Of a DNA stretch of 64,000 nt, positions 33,669-44,777 are shown in pieces. The notes under the pieces were generated by a model. That model had not been told where the DNA came from. It saw only the letters and a program-made list of their open reading frames with translations, and ran no database searches. Source of the DNA: Cordylochernes scorpioides (lineage: Eukaryota; Arthropoda; Arachnida; Pseudoscorpiones; Chernetidae); contig CP092882.1 in NCBI GenBank assembly GCA_030710605.1, positions 14,327,677 to 14,391,676 on the forward strand, read 5' to 3'. Both the position numbers and the translations under genes were made by a program. Each line of letters begins with the position of its first letter. Position 1 is the first letter of the stretch.

Positions 33669-35375
33669 AATATTTTACTCATTGATCTATACATACAATT
33701 ATTTGCATACAATTATTTACATACAAATATATGCATGCAATTATATACATACACTTTTCTACATTTTTGCACTCTGCAGTCTAATATGTTGTTAATAATA
33801 GGGGTTTTAGACAAATATCAACTGTTGAAATTTGATTTTCCAAAATAGTTGAATTATCGAAAGTGTCGAATTAGTTTGTCATATGATAGGCCGTAGGTCG
33901 AGACTTCCAAAAATGGTCGAATTATCGTGTGTTGAATTAATTAGATTATATTGTATATATAAAAATATAGAATTGTTGTTTTTAATGAGGTCTTTTAAAT
34001 GAATTTATTCCTTTAATATGTTGTCATATCTGCAATTTTTTTTCATTTCCAAAATATTTATTTACACTTTCACCAATGCCTATAGGATCTTTGCGATGAA
34101 ACAGGTATGGTGTTCTAGCGCATGTGCTCTCATGTCCTTGAAGCACATATACTGACAGTACCCAAAGTTGAACACACTGTATAATGTCTTAAATATATGA
34201 CTATAAAGAGTGCTCAAGGCCAAACCTTTGCTACAAGAGCCTGTGTTTACGCACAGACGACTTTATGTTTTTAATGAGGTCTTTAAAATGAATTTATTCC
34301 TTTAATATGTTGTCATATCGGCAATTTTTTTTTCATTTCCAAAATATTTATTTACACTTTCACCAATGCCTATAGGATCTTTGCGATGGAACAGGTATGG
34401 TGTTCTAGCGCATGTGCTCTCATGTCCTTGAAGCACATATACTGACAGTACCCAAAGTTGAACACACTGTATAATGTCTGAAATATATGACTATAAAGAG
34501 GGCTCAAGGCCAAACCTTTGCTACAAGAGCCTGTGTTTACGCACAGACGACTTTATGTGACTTTTTCAAGTGTGCGAACTTTGGATAGCATACATGTAAA
34601 GTTGAACCCAAGTATATATAAAATGTAGTTTTTAATGAGGTCATTTAAATGAATTCCTATTATAAATCGTCTCCTCTGAAATATAGTTTGTAAATTTATA
34701 TTCTGATTTATTTTATTCTTTTTTTTTTCATTTCCAGAATATATATTTACACTTTTCACCAATGCCTAAAGTTTCTCACCTGAAAGAAAAAAACTCCGCC
34801 TTTGCCGGTCCCAAGCCAGGATGAAAAAGGAGGAGGGGGAGCAGTAACAAGCTCACTAAAAAAACCTGGGCTCAGCTGGCCCGGCTGATAGTACCTTGTA
34901 AGGGCTCCTAATCCAGGGATACATTCTTTTGGAGCTAAGTCAGTGGCCTGCCACTGAGTAGTGCTCCCAGTCTTGATGACAAAGGCAAACGCATTCTACT
35001 TCACCCAATCGTGATGGTTGTTAATTTCAAGCTTTACAAGCTTGACACTCTAATATGATTGAGTGAAGATAAGAAAGGAGGAAAAAATATTTTTTGTATT
35101 TTTTTTTTGGCAATAATCTATTTATTATCAATTAATTTGATTTTGGTCTTTATTTATTATTCCCCAGCTCTATACATACATTTTGTACATTTACAATGTC
35201 AGCCGTTTTCTCTGTAATACCTTTTTAGCAGTGAAGTTATATTTGAGCAACAAACAATTGTTAAAATTTAAAATGGTCGAATTATCGATAGTGTAGGTAT
35301 GGTGTTCTAGCGCATGTGCTCTCATGTCCTTGAAGCACATATACTGACAGTACCCAAAGTTGAACACTCTGTATA

Positions 35376-35564
35376 ATGTCTGAAATATCTTTGTCCCCTT
35401 CAGATACCAACTTTCGCTTCATTCTAGAGAGGCTTTATGTTTCACTAAGGTTGGCTTTTGCTATGACTATAAAGAGGGCTCAAGGCCAAACCTTTGCTAC
35501 AAGAGCCTGTGTTTACGCACAGACGACTTTATGTGACTTTTTCAAGTGTGCGAACTTTGGATAG
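35376..35564 (+). pseudogene. Helitron PIF1-type helicase fragment
   Basis: About 60 codons reading FRFILERLYVSLRLAFAM followed by TIKRAQGQTF. This is the conserved C-terminal helicase block (R-L-A-F-A-M-T-I-x-x-x-Q-G-Q-T-F) of Helitron Rep-helicase proteins, where the Gln/Gly motif contributes to nucleotide-dependent unwinding. Neither Rep nor the Walker motifs are present. The parallel copies at 34,470 and 34,180 lack about 74 nt (35,389-35,462), which removes most of this motif. Dead remnant. Confidence 0.75.
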
Positions 35565-36769
35565 CATACATGTAAAGTTGAACCCAAGTATATATAAAAT
35601 GTAGTTTTTAATGAGGTCATTTAAATGAATTCCTATTATAAATCGTCTCCTCTGAAATATAGTTTGTAAATTTATATTCTGATTTATTTTATCCTTTTTT
35701 TTTTCATTTCCAAAATATATATTTACACTTTTCACCAATGCCTAAAGTTTCTCACCTGAAAGAAAAAAAACTCCGCCTTTGCCGGTCCCAAGCCAGGATG
35801 AAAAAGGAGGAGGGGGAGCAGTAACAAACTCACTAAAAAAACCTGAGCTCAGCTGGCCCGGCTGATAGTACCTTGTAAGGGCTCCTAATCCAGGGATATA
35901 TTCTTTTGGAGCTAAGTCAGTGGCCTGCCACTGAGTAGTGCTCCCAGTCTTGATGACAAAGGCAGACGCATTCTACTTCACCCAATCATGATGGTTGTTA
36001 ATTTCAAGCTTTACAAGCTTGACACTCTAATATGATTGAGTGAAGATAAGAAAGGAGGAAAAAATATTTTTTGTATTTTTTTTTTGGCAATAATCTATTT
36101 ATTATCAATTAATTTGATTTTGGTCTTTATTTATTATTCCCCTGCTCTATACATACATTTTATACATTTACAATGTCAGCCGTTTTCTCTGTAATACCTT
36201 TTTAGCAGTGAAGTTATCTTTGAGCAACAAACAATTGTTGAAATTTAAAATGGTCGAATTATCGATAGTGTTGAATTACAGTTTGTTATATGATAGGCTG
36301 TAGGTCAGGACAACAAAACATGGTCGAATTATCGAGGTTATATTGTAGATATAAACTAGAAATGTAGTTTTAATGAGGTCCTTTAAATAATTTCATTCCT
36401 TTTATATGTTGTCTTATCTGCGATATAGTAGCATTTTTTGCAATTTTATTTGCTGATTTGTGTCATTTTTTCACTCTAAATATATTTATTTAAACTCTTC
36501 AACTAATGCCTATAGTTTCTTTCCTGAAATTGCTTACCAAACATGAGTTGGTTGTATTGTTATGCTTCGGAGATATTTTAATCCTAAGCAGGGTCTTTAC
36601 GAATGGTACACGTATGGTGACACAGTGCATGTGCTCTCATGTTCTTGAAGTAGTGTAGATGTGTTGTTTGCACTTTTATTTTCTGATTTGTTAGTATTTT
36701 TCTTCTTTTTTCATTTTAAATAATTTTTAGGCATAGGAACCAATGCCTATAGTTTCTCACCTCGGGCCC

Positions 36770-36809
36770 TTCGAGTAAACCCGGGGCGTTGCCCGGGTCA
36801 CTCGGCTAG
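36770..36809 (+). mobile_element. Helitron 3' terminus
   Basis: GC-rich hairpin followed by GTCACTCGGCTAG and a flanking T. Confidence 0.7.
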
Positions 36810-36824
36810 TATATATATATATGT

Positions 36825-37290
36825 TATATAAAAATATTATTTTATTTAAAATTATATATCATAGATACAAATACTCTGCTAAATCGACCGCCAGAGGTCA
36901 CGCTTCCCCTATAAAAACTCATTGTTGTTGTTTCCCGATGGCCTTCTTTGGTTAGCAGCCCCGTAAATAAAAATATTTTTTCTTTCCCGATGGCCGGCTC
37001 AAATATTTTGTACATTATTTAAATACGTTTTTCATTTTTTATTCTTACGCCTTAAGCCAGGCAGTACTTTTTACCAAATTAGGTTTTTATATATATTCTT
37101 TTATTTCAATTAAAGCAATCTCTGATCAAAGCTATTTTTTATTATTATACTTTAAAGATATTTGCCACGACTGCATTACCAATACCATTGACCTAATACT
37201 AATGTATTCCAAAATATATCAAATTTCAAGATCATAATCTCTATCTTAAAAATAATCAAAATCAGTAGAAAATCTTCTTTTTTTATAATA
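36825..37290 (-). repeat. interspersed repeat family A, copy 3
   Basis: Inverted relative to 9,690-10,090 and similar to 12,490-12,860: cgaccgccagaggtcacgct, gccttaagccaggcagtact. A 40-bp duplication of the cccgatggcc stretch is specific to this copy. It begins directly after the Helitron end. Confidence 0.6.
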
Positions 37291-37335
37291 TATGTATTTT
37301 AAATAAAGTATAACATTATAAATATATATTTTTTG

Positions 37336-37634
37336 CTTATCCCTAGTACACGTGGTAGAGGCCATGATAATCATGGTGGGTAGTTAGCGACTGCTTTTAC
37401 TGTAAGCGCACCACATGTCTACACATGTGAAAAGCAGTTCGACTTTTGCACTTACAAATGTACCAGAGCCCAATTTGGTTACTTGCATTCACTTTTGGGG
37501 TTGGACTTTTGCAAGAATCGGGGACCATTGGATAATTTTCTTTTATTAGAAAAAAGTGCCTAATGCAGGATTCGATTCCGGGTCGTAGCGGTCGAAAACC
37601 AACGGTTTAGATCATCCTTCTACCGACCTCCCTA
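37336..37634 (-). mobile_element. tRNA-derived SINE, full-length copy
   Basis: Minus-oriented copy with the tRNA-like head at 37,565-37,634 (B box complement ggattcgattccgggtc) and the tail end ttatccctagtacacgtggt at 37,336. Confidence 0.78.
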
Positions 37635-37644
37635 GCAGAATCGT

Positions 37645-37860
37645 ACAATACAGTATTAGAGATCTAAGAAGCGGTCTGTTAGAATAAATTGACGAAACCA
37701 CTAGGAGGATTCACCACTGATGAACCAAGCCCTCCAAATATTTTTCATCGCAGTAAGGACAGTAGAAGTTTGTTTTATATGTAAAAAGAAACATTCGCGT
37801 TTTATATAATGTCTTCAGTTCCAATATATAGATGGCGCGTTATTGTTTTGTATTAATGTG
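37645..37860 (-). mobile_element. MITE family 2 copy, TTGG subtype
   Basis: Carries TTGACGAAACCAC, GGAGGATTCACCACTGATGAACCAAG and the terminal segment gaaacattcgcgtt. Ends agatggcgcgttat. Bases 37,861-38,466 are AT-rich with nothing recognised. Confidence 0.6.
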
Positions 37861-38466
37861 AATTATGAAGAATGAATGGAAAAAATGCTTTTCCTATCAT
37901 AAAATGGCAATAAATATCTAAAACAAAAATTTATCTTTTCAACCAAAATGAAAATTTTGATTCGAAAAAGCCAATTAAATTGCAATTTCCCCAATATGTT
38001 CTGCACATGGAAAATTTCGAAATGAGATTTTGGAACTTTGTGTTCTTAAAAAGAAGTGAAATAAGAGGGAATTGTAAATCCTTTATATATAAAATTAAAT
38101 AACATGATAAAAAATTAGATTAAGAAAATTTCAAGGTAAAAAAATTGATTGGTAGTTTTGATAGGATTGGATTGGTAATTCGTCTTTTATTATCTATATG
38201 TATTTTTGTATTTTGTGCCATTACCAATATTTTGATTATACTTATAAAATTGTATTATTTATTATTTTTTCATATAAAAAAACTGATCTGGTTCGAATTT
38301 TAGATTAGCCTTTTGAATAATTTATATGCAAATTTGAGCTTTAAATACATAGGGGTATATGTAAATATAGAAATAATACTTTTCATTACTTTGTCAATTT
38401 ATACGGTAGGATTTCTATTTTTAAATTCCTATTCCTTTACACTTGGACATATAGTACATATATAAT

Positions 38467-38704
38467 ACCAGACGGGGTTAGGTTCCAAAAAAACACGACG
38501 CAAATTGAAACGACGCAAAGTGAAAATATGTGAAGGCGCAATCAAAAACAAAGGTGTTGCCATATTTTAGGAAAAAAAAAATTAAAGACTCGAATCCAAA
38601 ACAACTCAACTTCGAAAATCTAATGGCACACAGTGAAAATCAGTAAAAATTAAGCAGCGACGCAACTTCGAAAAAAACGCAAAACGAAACGACGCAAAGC
38701 GAGG
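38467..38704 (-). mobile_element. MITE, second copy of the CCTCGCTTTGCG family
   Basis: Inverted relative to 11,425-11,667. The right end aacgacgcaaagcgagg is intact and followed by TA; the left end (ccagacggggttagg) has lost the terminal repeat. Confidence 0.7.
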
Positions 38705-38839
38705 TATTGGTGTATGGATAACTTGAGAGAAAAAAAATATCTATCCAGGGAAGATTTTCTTGAAAAATATATCATTAAAAATTTTGTGATCTTTAGCGCA
38801 CTAGTACAAGTCCGAAATCTCGTGGCTTTATAATTAACC

Positions 38840-38876
38840 TTACTACTGTAGAAGGGCTCCTGGCCCGAAAGTTCAA
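38840..38876 (+). ncRNA. hammerhead-like motif, family b, degenerate
   Basis: CTGTAGA, a perfect helix II (AGGGC / GGCCC), GAAA, then AGTTC. A6 of the core is T and helix III has lost its palindrome. Confidence 0.35.
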
Positions 38877-38979
38877 GCAATTGAGAAATATATATATTTT
38901 TTGCAATAAACTTCTCCCTTAATAGATAATATTTCACTAAAGTGCTATATCTTAAAAACAAATTATAATGCATTAACAC

Positions 38980-39050
38980 GCCATCTGTTATCAAAATTCG
39001 AAACTATTATAGACGCATATGAATCTTTTTAAAATAAACAATTTCTACTG
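38980..39050 (+). repeat. MITE family 2 terminal fragment
   Basis: cgccatctgttatcaaaattcgaaactattatagacgc and acaatttctactgccct only; the core is absent. Confidence 0.5.
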
Positions 39051-39202
39051 CCCTATTTCTCTATCCCTAAAGAAAGAAATAATCGTTATTTCTCCTTAAA
39101 ATAAATTTCGAATTTTTACTTTAAAAGAAATACATGCGGTATAATTTTCAAATGTCGTTTTACAACGGTATTATCTCTACTGATCCAGGAGAACTGATAT
39201 AT

Positions 39203-39795
39203 TGTCACGGTAGCGATGACAAATTTTACAAACGTTTGATTTATTTATAGATTAGAATGTACAACTCTTTTATAATTTAATTTACAAGTGATAATATACA
39301 ATCCCGGTTTGGTGAAAATATATTAGAACCACAGACAAAATAGGATAAACGCATTTATGAGAATCTGCCTTCGGACAAGTATAGGAGCTCCATTCAACCT
39401 ATCAAACAAGATACTGAAAGAGGACTTGAACCAACCCGATCTGGAAGATATGTACCAAACTTTCGTTAAGAAATTATACCTTCAAATGCAAAATTCAAAT
39501 AATCCAACCATACAAGATATTATACAAAATAAAGGAGATATCAATCTCCGATTCCGACGACCCGGCCCTGACGCTCAGTTAAGAGTTCATCGCCCAACAG
39601 CTGCCCTCCTGCAAGGTCCGGGGGGACCACCTCTACTCCACGCCATGTGTAAATAGCCAGGACAAGGTGACTCGAATGTAACACCTGTAAATTGAGACGA
39701 AATAAATAAATAATATACAAGCATGGTAAGGGGTGATGATTATGCAAATATTTATGATGATAAACAACAGAGTATTCAAAATAATTATTCTGTGG
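39203..39795 (+). repeat. TGTCACGG repeat interrupted by LINE sequence
   Basis: The left part (39,203-39,290) and right part (39,707-39,795) match the two ends of the solo-LTR-like repeat at 47,813-47,998. The ~410 bp between them include a LINE C-terminal fragment. Either the LINE scrap inserted here or this is a recombinant element. Confidence 0.45.
39357..39560 (+). pseudogene. LINE ORF2 C-terminal fragment
   Basis: The plus frame reads MRICLRTSIGAPFNLSN, KEDLNQPDLEDMYQTF and KKLYLQMQNSNNPTIQDI. This matches the region downstream of RT in jockey/CR1-type LINEs, where R-x-x-L-R-T-x-x-x-A-P-W is followed by L-x-x-D-L. The RT itself is missing. The Met is probably internal. After about 39,560 the frame becomes unrelated Pro/Gly-rich sequence that I do not recognise. 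Confidence 0.6.
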
Positions 39796-40141
39796 AAATA
39801 TAATTAGAAATTTATCTTTTCATTCTCTTTTTCCTCTCTTTTTCATATGGAGTCAGTATCCTTAGCTGAACATCGCGCTTTGTTGTTTTACTTGAATAAA
39901 GTATTATAAAATGTTTTTTTTTTAATATCTACGATTATTCTTTTATTTAGCGTCCCTCTGTTATAAAATACCGATAAAAAATAAAATAATTTATTTGGAT
40001 ATTTGGAATTTTAGGTGTCAAAGTTGGAAAACTTTCATGTATCAAAAATGTAAGCTATATCTACCCTACCTCAAATATACCAACTATTGCATAGTTTCCA
40101 TATTTCATGTTTTCTAAACTGAGTAAAAACAAATAATATTA

Positions 40142-40302
40142 CAGTTAAACCTGCCTATAGCGCTCCTTCTTGAGACTCACCAAAATAGGGTGCTATAGAC
40201 AGGTGACTTTTAATGTAAATCGCATCGTACTACGTATTTAAAATCGGGTGCTATAGAGAGGAAGGCGCTATTTAGAGGGGGCTCTATAGACAGGTTTAAC
40301 TG
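40142..40302. mobile_element. MITE with CAGTTAAACCTG termini
   Basis: 161 bp; inverted ends CAGTTAAACCTGCCTATAG / CTATAGACAGGTTTAACTG flanked by TA. TA duplication and CAGT ends fit the pogo/Tigger branch of Tc1/mariner. No transposase present. Confidence 0.8.
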
Positions 40303-40315
40303 TATATACATCATA

Positions 40316-40505
40316 AAGATATTTCTCTAATCAAAAAGGCATATATTGGATCAAAATATCATTTATTTTATCAATATTTCAGTTGGCTGAACGCCAACCT
40401 TTATCAAGGTATTATAACATATTTAATGTTTGTCAACAACAAACTCAGCGTCACAAGAAAATAAATGGTAAAATAAATGATATTTTGATCCAATATCTTT
40501 TTATA
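40316..40505 (-). repeat. hammerhead-like family c repeat
   Basis: Both ends are inverted (gcatatattggatcaaaata / aaaatgatattttgatccaatat-like). The centre holds a hammerhead-like motif at about 40,368-40,412. The related copy 49,565-49,880 is inverted in places. Likely a relic of a Penelope-like terminal repeat. Confidence 0.5.
40368..40412 (-). ncRNA. hammerhead-like motif, family c, degenerate
   Basis: On the minus strand TTGATAA, a helix II hairpin (AGGTTGGC / GCCAACT), GAAA, then palindromic ATAT. The core has C3 to T and G8 to A changes. Confidence 0.35.
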
Positions 40506-40513
40506 GAAGCATA

Positions 40514-40664
40514 GGGCGCCCCTCCCGTCAAAATAAACGTCAAAACCTGACGCCATCTATTGACCGTCGCCGCAACTAGCGGTCTCGGGTCGGTGACAAA
40601 GCCACAACACCAGCTTTGGCAAACTGAGAAGGTTTTAACGTTTATTTTGACGGGAGAGGCGCCC
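40514..40664. mobile_element. MITE with GGGCGCC termini
   Basis: 151 bp flanked by TA. Inverted ends of about 35 bp: GGGCGCCCCTCCCGTCAAAA against TTTTGACGGGAGAGGCGCCC, extending through aataaacgt. Confidence 0.8.
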
Positions 40665-40679
40665 TATCTTTCTATGGAT

Positions 40680-41090
40680 CAATTTCCTCCCTGCAAATTT
40701 TCCATCTATTTTTATAATACTCAATTTGTTACAAACCACGGAAATTTCAAAAGCTTTTTAAATAGAATAAAGGCAGTGGAGGATTCAAGTTGCTTTTGTG
40801 GTATTGAGGAACAAACCTCAAGACATCTACTGATCGATTGCCCAGCATTTCAAGATTATAGAATGAAGAATGAACTAGTAGTTTGTGAATTTAACGATTT
40901 GATTTACGATAAAAAATAATATTTATAAAGTTCAATTCATTTTGTAAATACATTCTAAACTTTCTACAAAATCTGGATCTCTAATGTTTTCATGCGTTGA
41001 ATAATGTAAATAACTTATGTAAATAAACTTTTCTCCTTGTTTGGCGCAAGTATCCCTTGCGGGATATAGCGCTTTGGAAATAAAATAATT
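40680..41090 (+). pseudogene. R1-like LINE C-terminal fragment
   Basis: The plus frame to 40,919 encodes KFSIYFYNTQFVTNHGNF and the CFCGIEEQTSRHLLIDCP cluster, paralogous to the C-terminus of 14,101-15,770. A TAA ends it slightly earlier than in the other copies. The 3' UTR closes with gcgggatatagcgctttgg and an AT tail at about 41,090. Confidence 0.75.
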
Positions 41091-41191
41091 GATAAACTAT
41101 AATACCTTTTTAATTAAAGATTTATTTATGGATTTCTCTATTTTCAAAATAATATTACTTTGTTCTTTGATCCTAATATATCCATTAATTA

Positions 41192-41332
41192 CACTGATAG
41201 ACAAAACTTAAGGAAGTTGTACCTTATAGCATATATATATCGGGATTCAGAAAATATCTCTCAGAGTTATTTTCTGAATCCCGATATATATATGCTATAA
41301 GGTACAACTTCCTTAAGTTTTGTCTATCAGTG
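41192..41332. mobile_element. 141-bp near-perfect palindrome of the array-element terminus
   Basis: Two head-to-head copies of the 76-bp monomer, CACTGATAGACAAAACTTAA at the left and its complement at the right. The arms are about 64 bp with no mismatch seen. TTA flanks both ends, consistent with a target duplication. It shows that the monomer end behaves as a transposon terminus. Confidence 0.8.
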
Positions 41333-41605
41333 TTATTTATTAAAACACAAATTAATTTAAAAAATAGAAATATCAATATTTATTAGAAATTATTGTTTAA
41401 ACTAGAAAATCATTTATTAACTTGGATTATAATAAACTAAGCGCTAGGATTATTAATCTAAAGCTTAAAGGTTTTACCTCTCTAATGGAGAAATTATTAT
41501 AGATAACAAAATGAATTATTAAGTATTAAAATCTTTACCTATAATGTTTGAAAAAAAAAAACAAATATATTATTTATTGTAAAAATAGAGGCTGCCTAGA
41601 CCGGC
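41333..41605. other. AT-rich, no gene seen
   Basis: No recognisable feature. Confidence 0.5.
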
Positions 41606-41652
41606 ATTCATAGTTTTAGCATTAAAAGATACTTCGGCCAGTAAACCTTTTA

Positions 41653-41693
41653 TCTCGACGTTTCGACAAAAATATTTTGTCCTTGTCAGGAGC
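41653..41693 (-). ncRNA. hammerhead ribozyme-like motif, family e
   Basis: On the minus strand: CTC, CTGACAA, helix II GACAAAA-TAT-TTTTGTC, GAAA, CGTC, GAG. Helix I (CTC/GAG), GAAA and palindromic helix III ACGT followed by C are intact. The one core deviation is G8 to A. Confidence 0.55.
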
Positions 41694-41748
41694 AAACAGA
41701 AATTAAAACATTTGGAAAAGTGTTAAAAATTATTCTGTGTTTTTTTTA

Positions 41749-41885
41749 ATTATCCCTAGTACACGTAGTACAGGCCATGATAATCATGGTGGGTAGAAGT
41801 AGGTGACTGCTTTTACTGTAAGCGCACCACATGTCTACACATGTGAAAAGCAGACTTTGCACTTACATATATACCAGAGTCCCTT
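41749..41885 (-). mobile_element. SINE, 3' half only
   Basis: tatccctagtacacgtagta through gtgaaaagcag; the tRNA-like head is missing. It lies inside the Penelope-like element upstream of the RT frame. Confidence 0.65.
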
Positions 41886-41993
41886 TACCCTTTTTCTTCT
41901 CAAATCATAAAAGAAGCTCAAATCAAACTGTTAAAATCCAGAACAAGAGGTTGTTACTCCAATATCCGGCTGATTTCAAAAACCTAAAAAGAA

Positions 41994-43559
41994 TTGATCT
42001 GCATTACCTCACAAAGAGTACAACCTGATGCCATGCTGAAACTCATCACAAGAACTATCCAAGATATTAAAATTCTAAATGCTGAAATAGGTGAAAAACA
42101 CAACAGAAAGCTACAATTCTGGTCGAAGAAATATAAAGTAAAACTTGATACATTTACCCAAAAAAACCAATATAGTCAATCTATCAAAAACAGACCTCAC
42201 AGTAGAAGAGATAAAATATCTTTCCAAAGGATTAAAGCACAGGTATGCCGATAAAACTGACCATCAGAAATCCATTGCAGGAATTGAGACTGCTATCAAA
42301 GGACTTGATCATCAAACAATAGCCAAAATAAGAAACATAACCTCATCTGCTTTAACTGAAACCACGAACCTTCCAAAGATAAACCCCAAAAACAAAATTA
42401 TAGCCAAAAACTTAAGAAATAGAAAAGAAATTCTTATAACCCGATCAGACAAAGGAGGCCAAACTGTAATCTTGGAAACAGCAGAATATATCAACAAAAT
42501 GAACAATATTCTCACAGACCAGAACACCTTCGAATTAATCTCTAAAAATGACAAAGTGTCAATCTGCAATCAATACAAAAAAGATTTAAGAAGCCTTCAA
42601 AGAAATAACACCATCACGGCGGAAGAACTCAAGAACTTTCTATCAAATATAAACTCCGATGCATACATATACGGACTCCCAAAACTACACAAGCCTGGTA
42701 ACCCATTACGACCTATAGTAGCATACTATCTATATCCCCTGCAGCTCCTTTAGCCAAATTTATAGCCAATCTCCTCATCCCCTTACTCAAAGATAATCCC
42801 CCCAAAACAACTATAACATCCACGCCAAAATTCATCAGCGAAATTTTAGGCACTCCCTATAGACCTAACCATAGTATGGTATCCTTCGAGGTAGTTAACC
42901 TTTACCCTAGCCTACCACACCAATTAGTCATGGAATGTACAAAAAACTTCCTTTCAGACCACAATATAACCTCCAATATATACACTAAAATAATTAAATT
43001 AATAGACATATGTTTACATATCAACATATTTTCATTCAATAGCAATTATTACAAACAAACTAAAGGCTCCCCAATGGGAAGCCCACTATCATCCCCTTTA
43101 GCAGAAATAGTCATGCAACAGATAGACCGACAGATTACTGGCCACTTCCCAACAGAAATTCAAATATGGAGCAGGTATATAGACGATATATTCTGCTTAT
43201 GCCACACAGAAACAATAGATAGCATTTTAACCAAATTAAAAGACTTTCATAAAGAAATAGACTTCACCCTAGAAAAAGAAACCAATGGCACGTTACCTTT
43301 CTTAGATATTTTCATCACCAGGCAAAACCAGAAATTCAACACTACAGTATATTATAAGCCCACTTTCCAACCCAACTATATACACTACTCCTCATATTTC
43401 CCTTTAAATCATGAAATAAACACCATAAAAACCCTCACAAAAAGGATCCATACCCATTGTTCCAATCAAACATTTAAAACAATAGAAACTCAAAATATAA
43501 TGCAAAACTTTCTCATAGCAGGATACCCAAAAAATCTTTATACTAAGACATTTTTATAA
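41994..43559 (+). pseudogene. Penelope-like reverse transcriptase
   Basis: RT of the Penelope type, spread over three frames. The N-terminal part includes TVEEIKYLSKGLKH and ITRSDKGGQTVIL, the conserved S-D-K-G block. YGLPKLHKPGNPLRPIV follows, then after a 2-nt insertion near 42,733 SFEVVNLYPSLP. Next is KGSPMGSPLSSPLAE, and the catalytic RYIDDIF near 43,180. It ends with the LPFLDIFITR and VYYKPTFQPNYIHYSS blocks. Frameshifts are visible near 42,155 (seven-A run), 42,733 and 43,550. The last separates RT from the endonuclease. RT would prime from a nicked target or telomere-like end in an active copy; this one is dead. Confidence 0.85.
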
Positions 43560-44074
43560 CCCTTCCACAATCAACAATAACCAGACATATAGATCAACAT
43601 GCATCATACCTTATTCCCCCAATAACATAAAAATAGCCCGAGAACTTAAAAAACACGGAATCAGAATTTTTTATGAAAATACTCCAAACATTGGTTCTAT
43701 AGTTAGAAATCCTAACACCAAAAACAATAGCCCTATCCTACCAATACACAACAAACAGGCCATCTATTCCGTTAAATGTAACCATTGTAATAGTATATAT
43801 GTAGGAGAAACAGGCAGGTCAGTTAAGGACAAGATTAATGAACATAATAGAAATATAAATAACAAAGACAATAGATCACTTATCTTTGAACATATTAAAA
43901 CAACAGGCCATATTTTTATTTTTAGCTGAACCAAAAACCTACTACACCAACATAAAAAATATACATAAAAGACTAATCCTAGAAGCAATAGTATCCAAAA
44001 AACACCAGAGCATCAATAGACATATAGATATCCCAGAAATATACAATAGCTTAATACACAATCCTGATACATAG
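43560..44074 (+). pseudogene. GIY-YIG endonuclease domain of the Penelope-like element
   Basis: In the frame after the 43,550 shift, CNHCNSIYVGETGRSVKD gives the Cys pair and the YVG-x-TGR motif of the Penelope-type GIY-YIG nuclease, followed by INEHNR. A TGA at 43,927 ends this frame, and the domain's last part (LEAIVSKKHQSINRH) resumes in another frame to 44,074, so there is at least one more frameshift. The domain would nick target DNA for insertion. No start codon: it is the C-terminus of one polyprotein. Confidence 0.82.
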
Positions 44075-44353
44075 AACTACATTCTAGATAAACAATGGCA
44101 ATTTCCCGATTGATTTATAAAATTTAATTCAGACTTAGAATATTCATTTTGGGACAAGTAATCCTTTCAATATATTCAATGTAATCGGCCAATATTTCTA
44201 GGGGCAAAACACCTCTCTTTATAAAATTTTTTAGATTTAAACTAAATCACGTGGATACGAGATTCACTCACGCTATGCAGGACCAAAGAAAAATACCATC
44301 TAATTGTATACAAACATTTCTATTTGAAATTCTATTTGAAATTATTTCCTATA

Positions 44354-44390
44354 TTCTTGAAGAAGGGCTGTTTACGCCCGAAAGCTCGAA
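44354..44390 (+). ncRNA. hammerhead-like motif, family b
   Basis: TTC, TTGAAGA, helix II AGGGC...GCCC, GAAA, GCTC, GAA. Helix I is 3 bp (TTC/GAA), helix III palindromic AGCT, cleavage base C. Only C3 of the core is changed to T. Lies 280 bp downstream of the endonuclease frame. Confidence 0.45.
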
Positions 44391-44737
44391 GTATTATTAT
44401 TTTTGAAATAAAAGAAACTTATCCTCGGAATTTTATGTTTGCTGCTTATAGTAATAATCTGTTTTATAAAAATAAATAAATATATAATTTAAATTGTAAA
44501 TATATTAAAAATAATATTATAATTTTTAAAATATGCGCATTAATCATGATGCAAAAATATAAAAGAAATGGAAACAATATGAAACACGAATATTTATTTT
44601 TTCAAACACAAAACAAACTCTTCTACTGTCCTTAATGCGATCGCAATACATTCATGCATAAACAATCGTGCTTTCTAATTCTCCCTTTTCTTATAGAATA
44701 ATTTTTAACGCTTTGCCAAATGTTTTAATTTTTGTTC

Positions 44738-44777
44738 GCTATTAATGAGGACAAAAGAATTTTATCGAAACGTCGAG
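44738..44777 (+). ncRNA. hammerhead-like motif, family e
   Basis: Inverted partner of 41,653-41,693: TTAATGA, GGACAAAA...TTTTATC, GAAA, CGTC, GAG. The core is eroded while GAAACGTCGAG is identical to the partner. Confidence 0.45.

Larger units (their letters stand above)
33780..36809 (+). mobile_element. Helitron-derived region with internal triplication
   Basis: Three overlapping copies of one segment start at about 33,978, 34,267 and 35,287. Only the third retains a helicase coding piece. The region ends in a Helitron 3' terminus: hairpin CCCGGGGCGTTGCCCGGG, then about 10 nt, CTAG at 36,806-36,809, then T. The 5' TC end was not identified. Confidence 0.65.

Noticed and set aside
43764..43988. 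Minus-strand 74-codon frame in the Penelope-like element
   Set aside because: Antisense of the GIY-YIG coding region, which has clear motifs on the plus strand.
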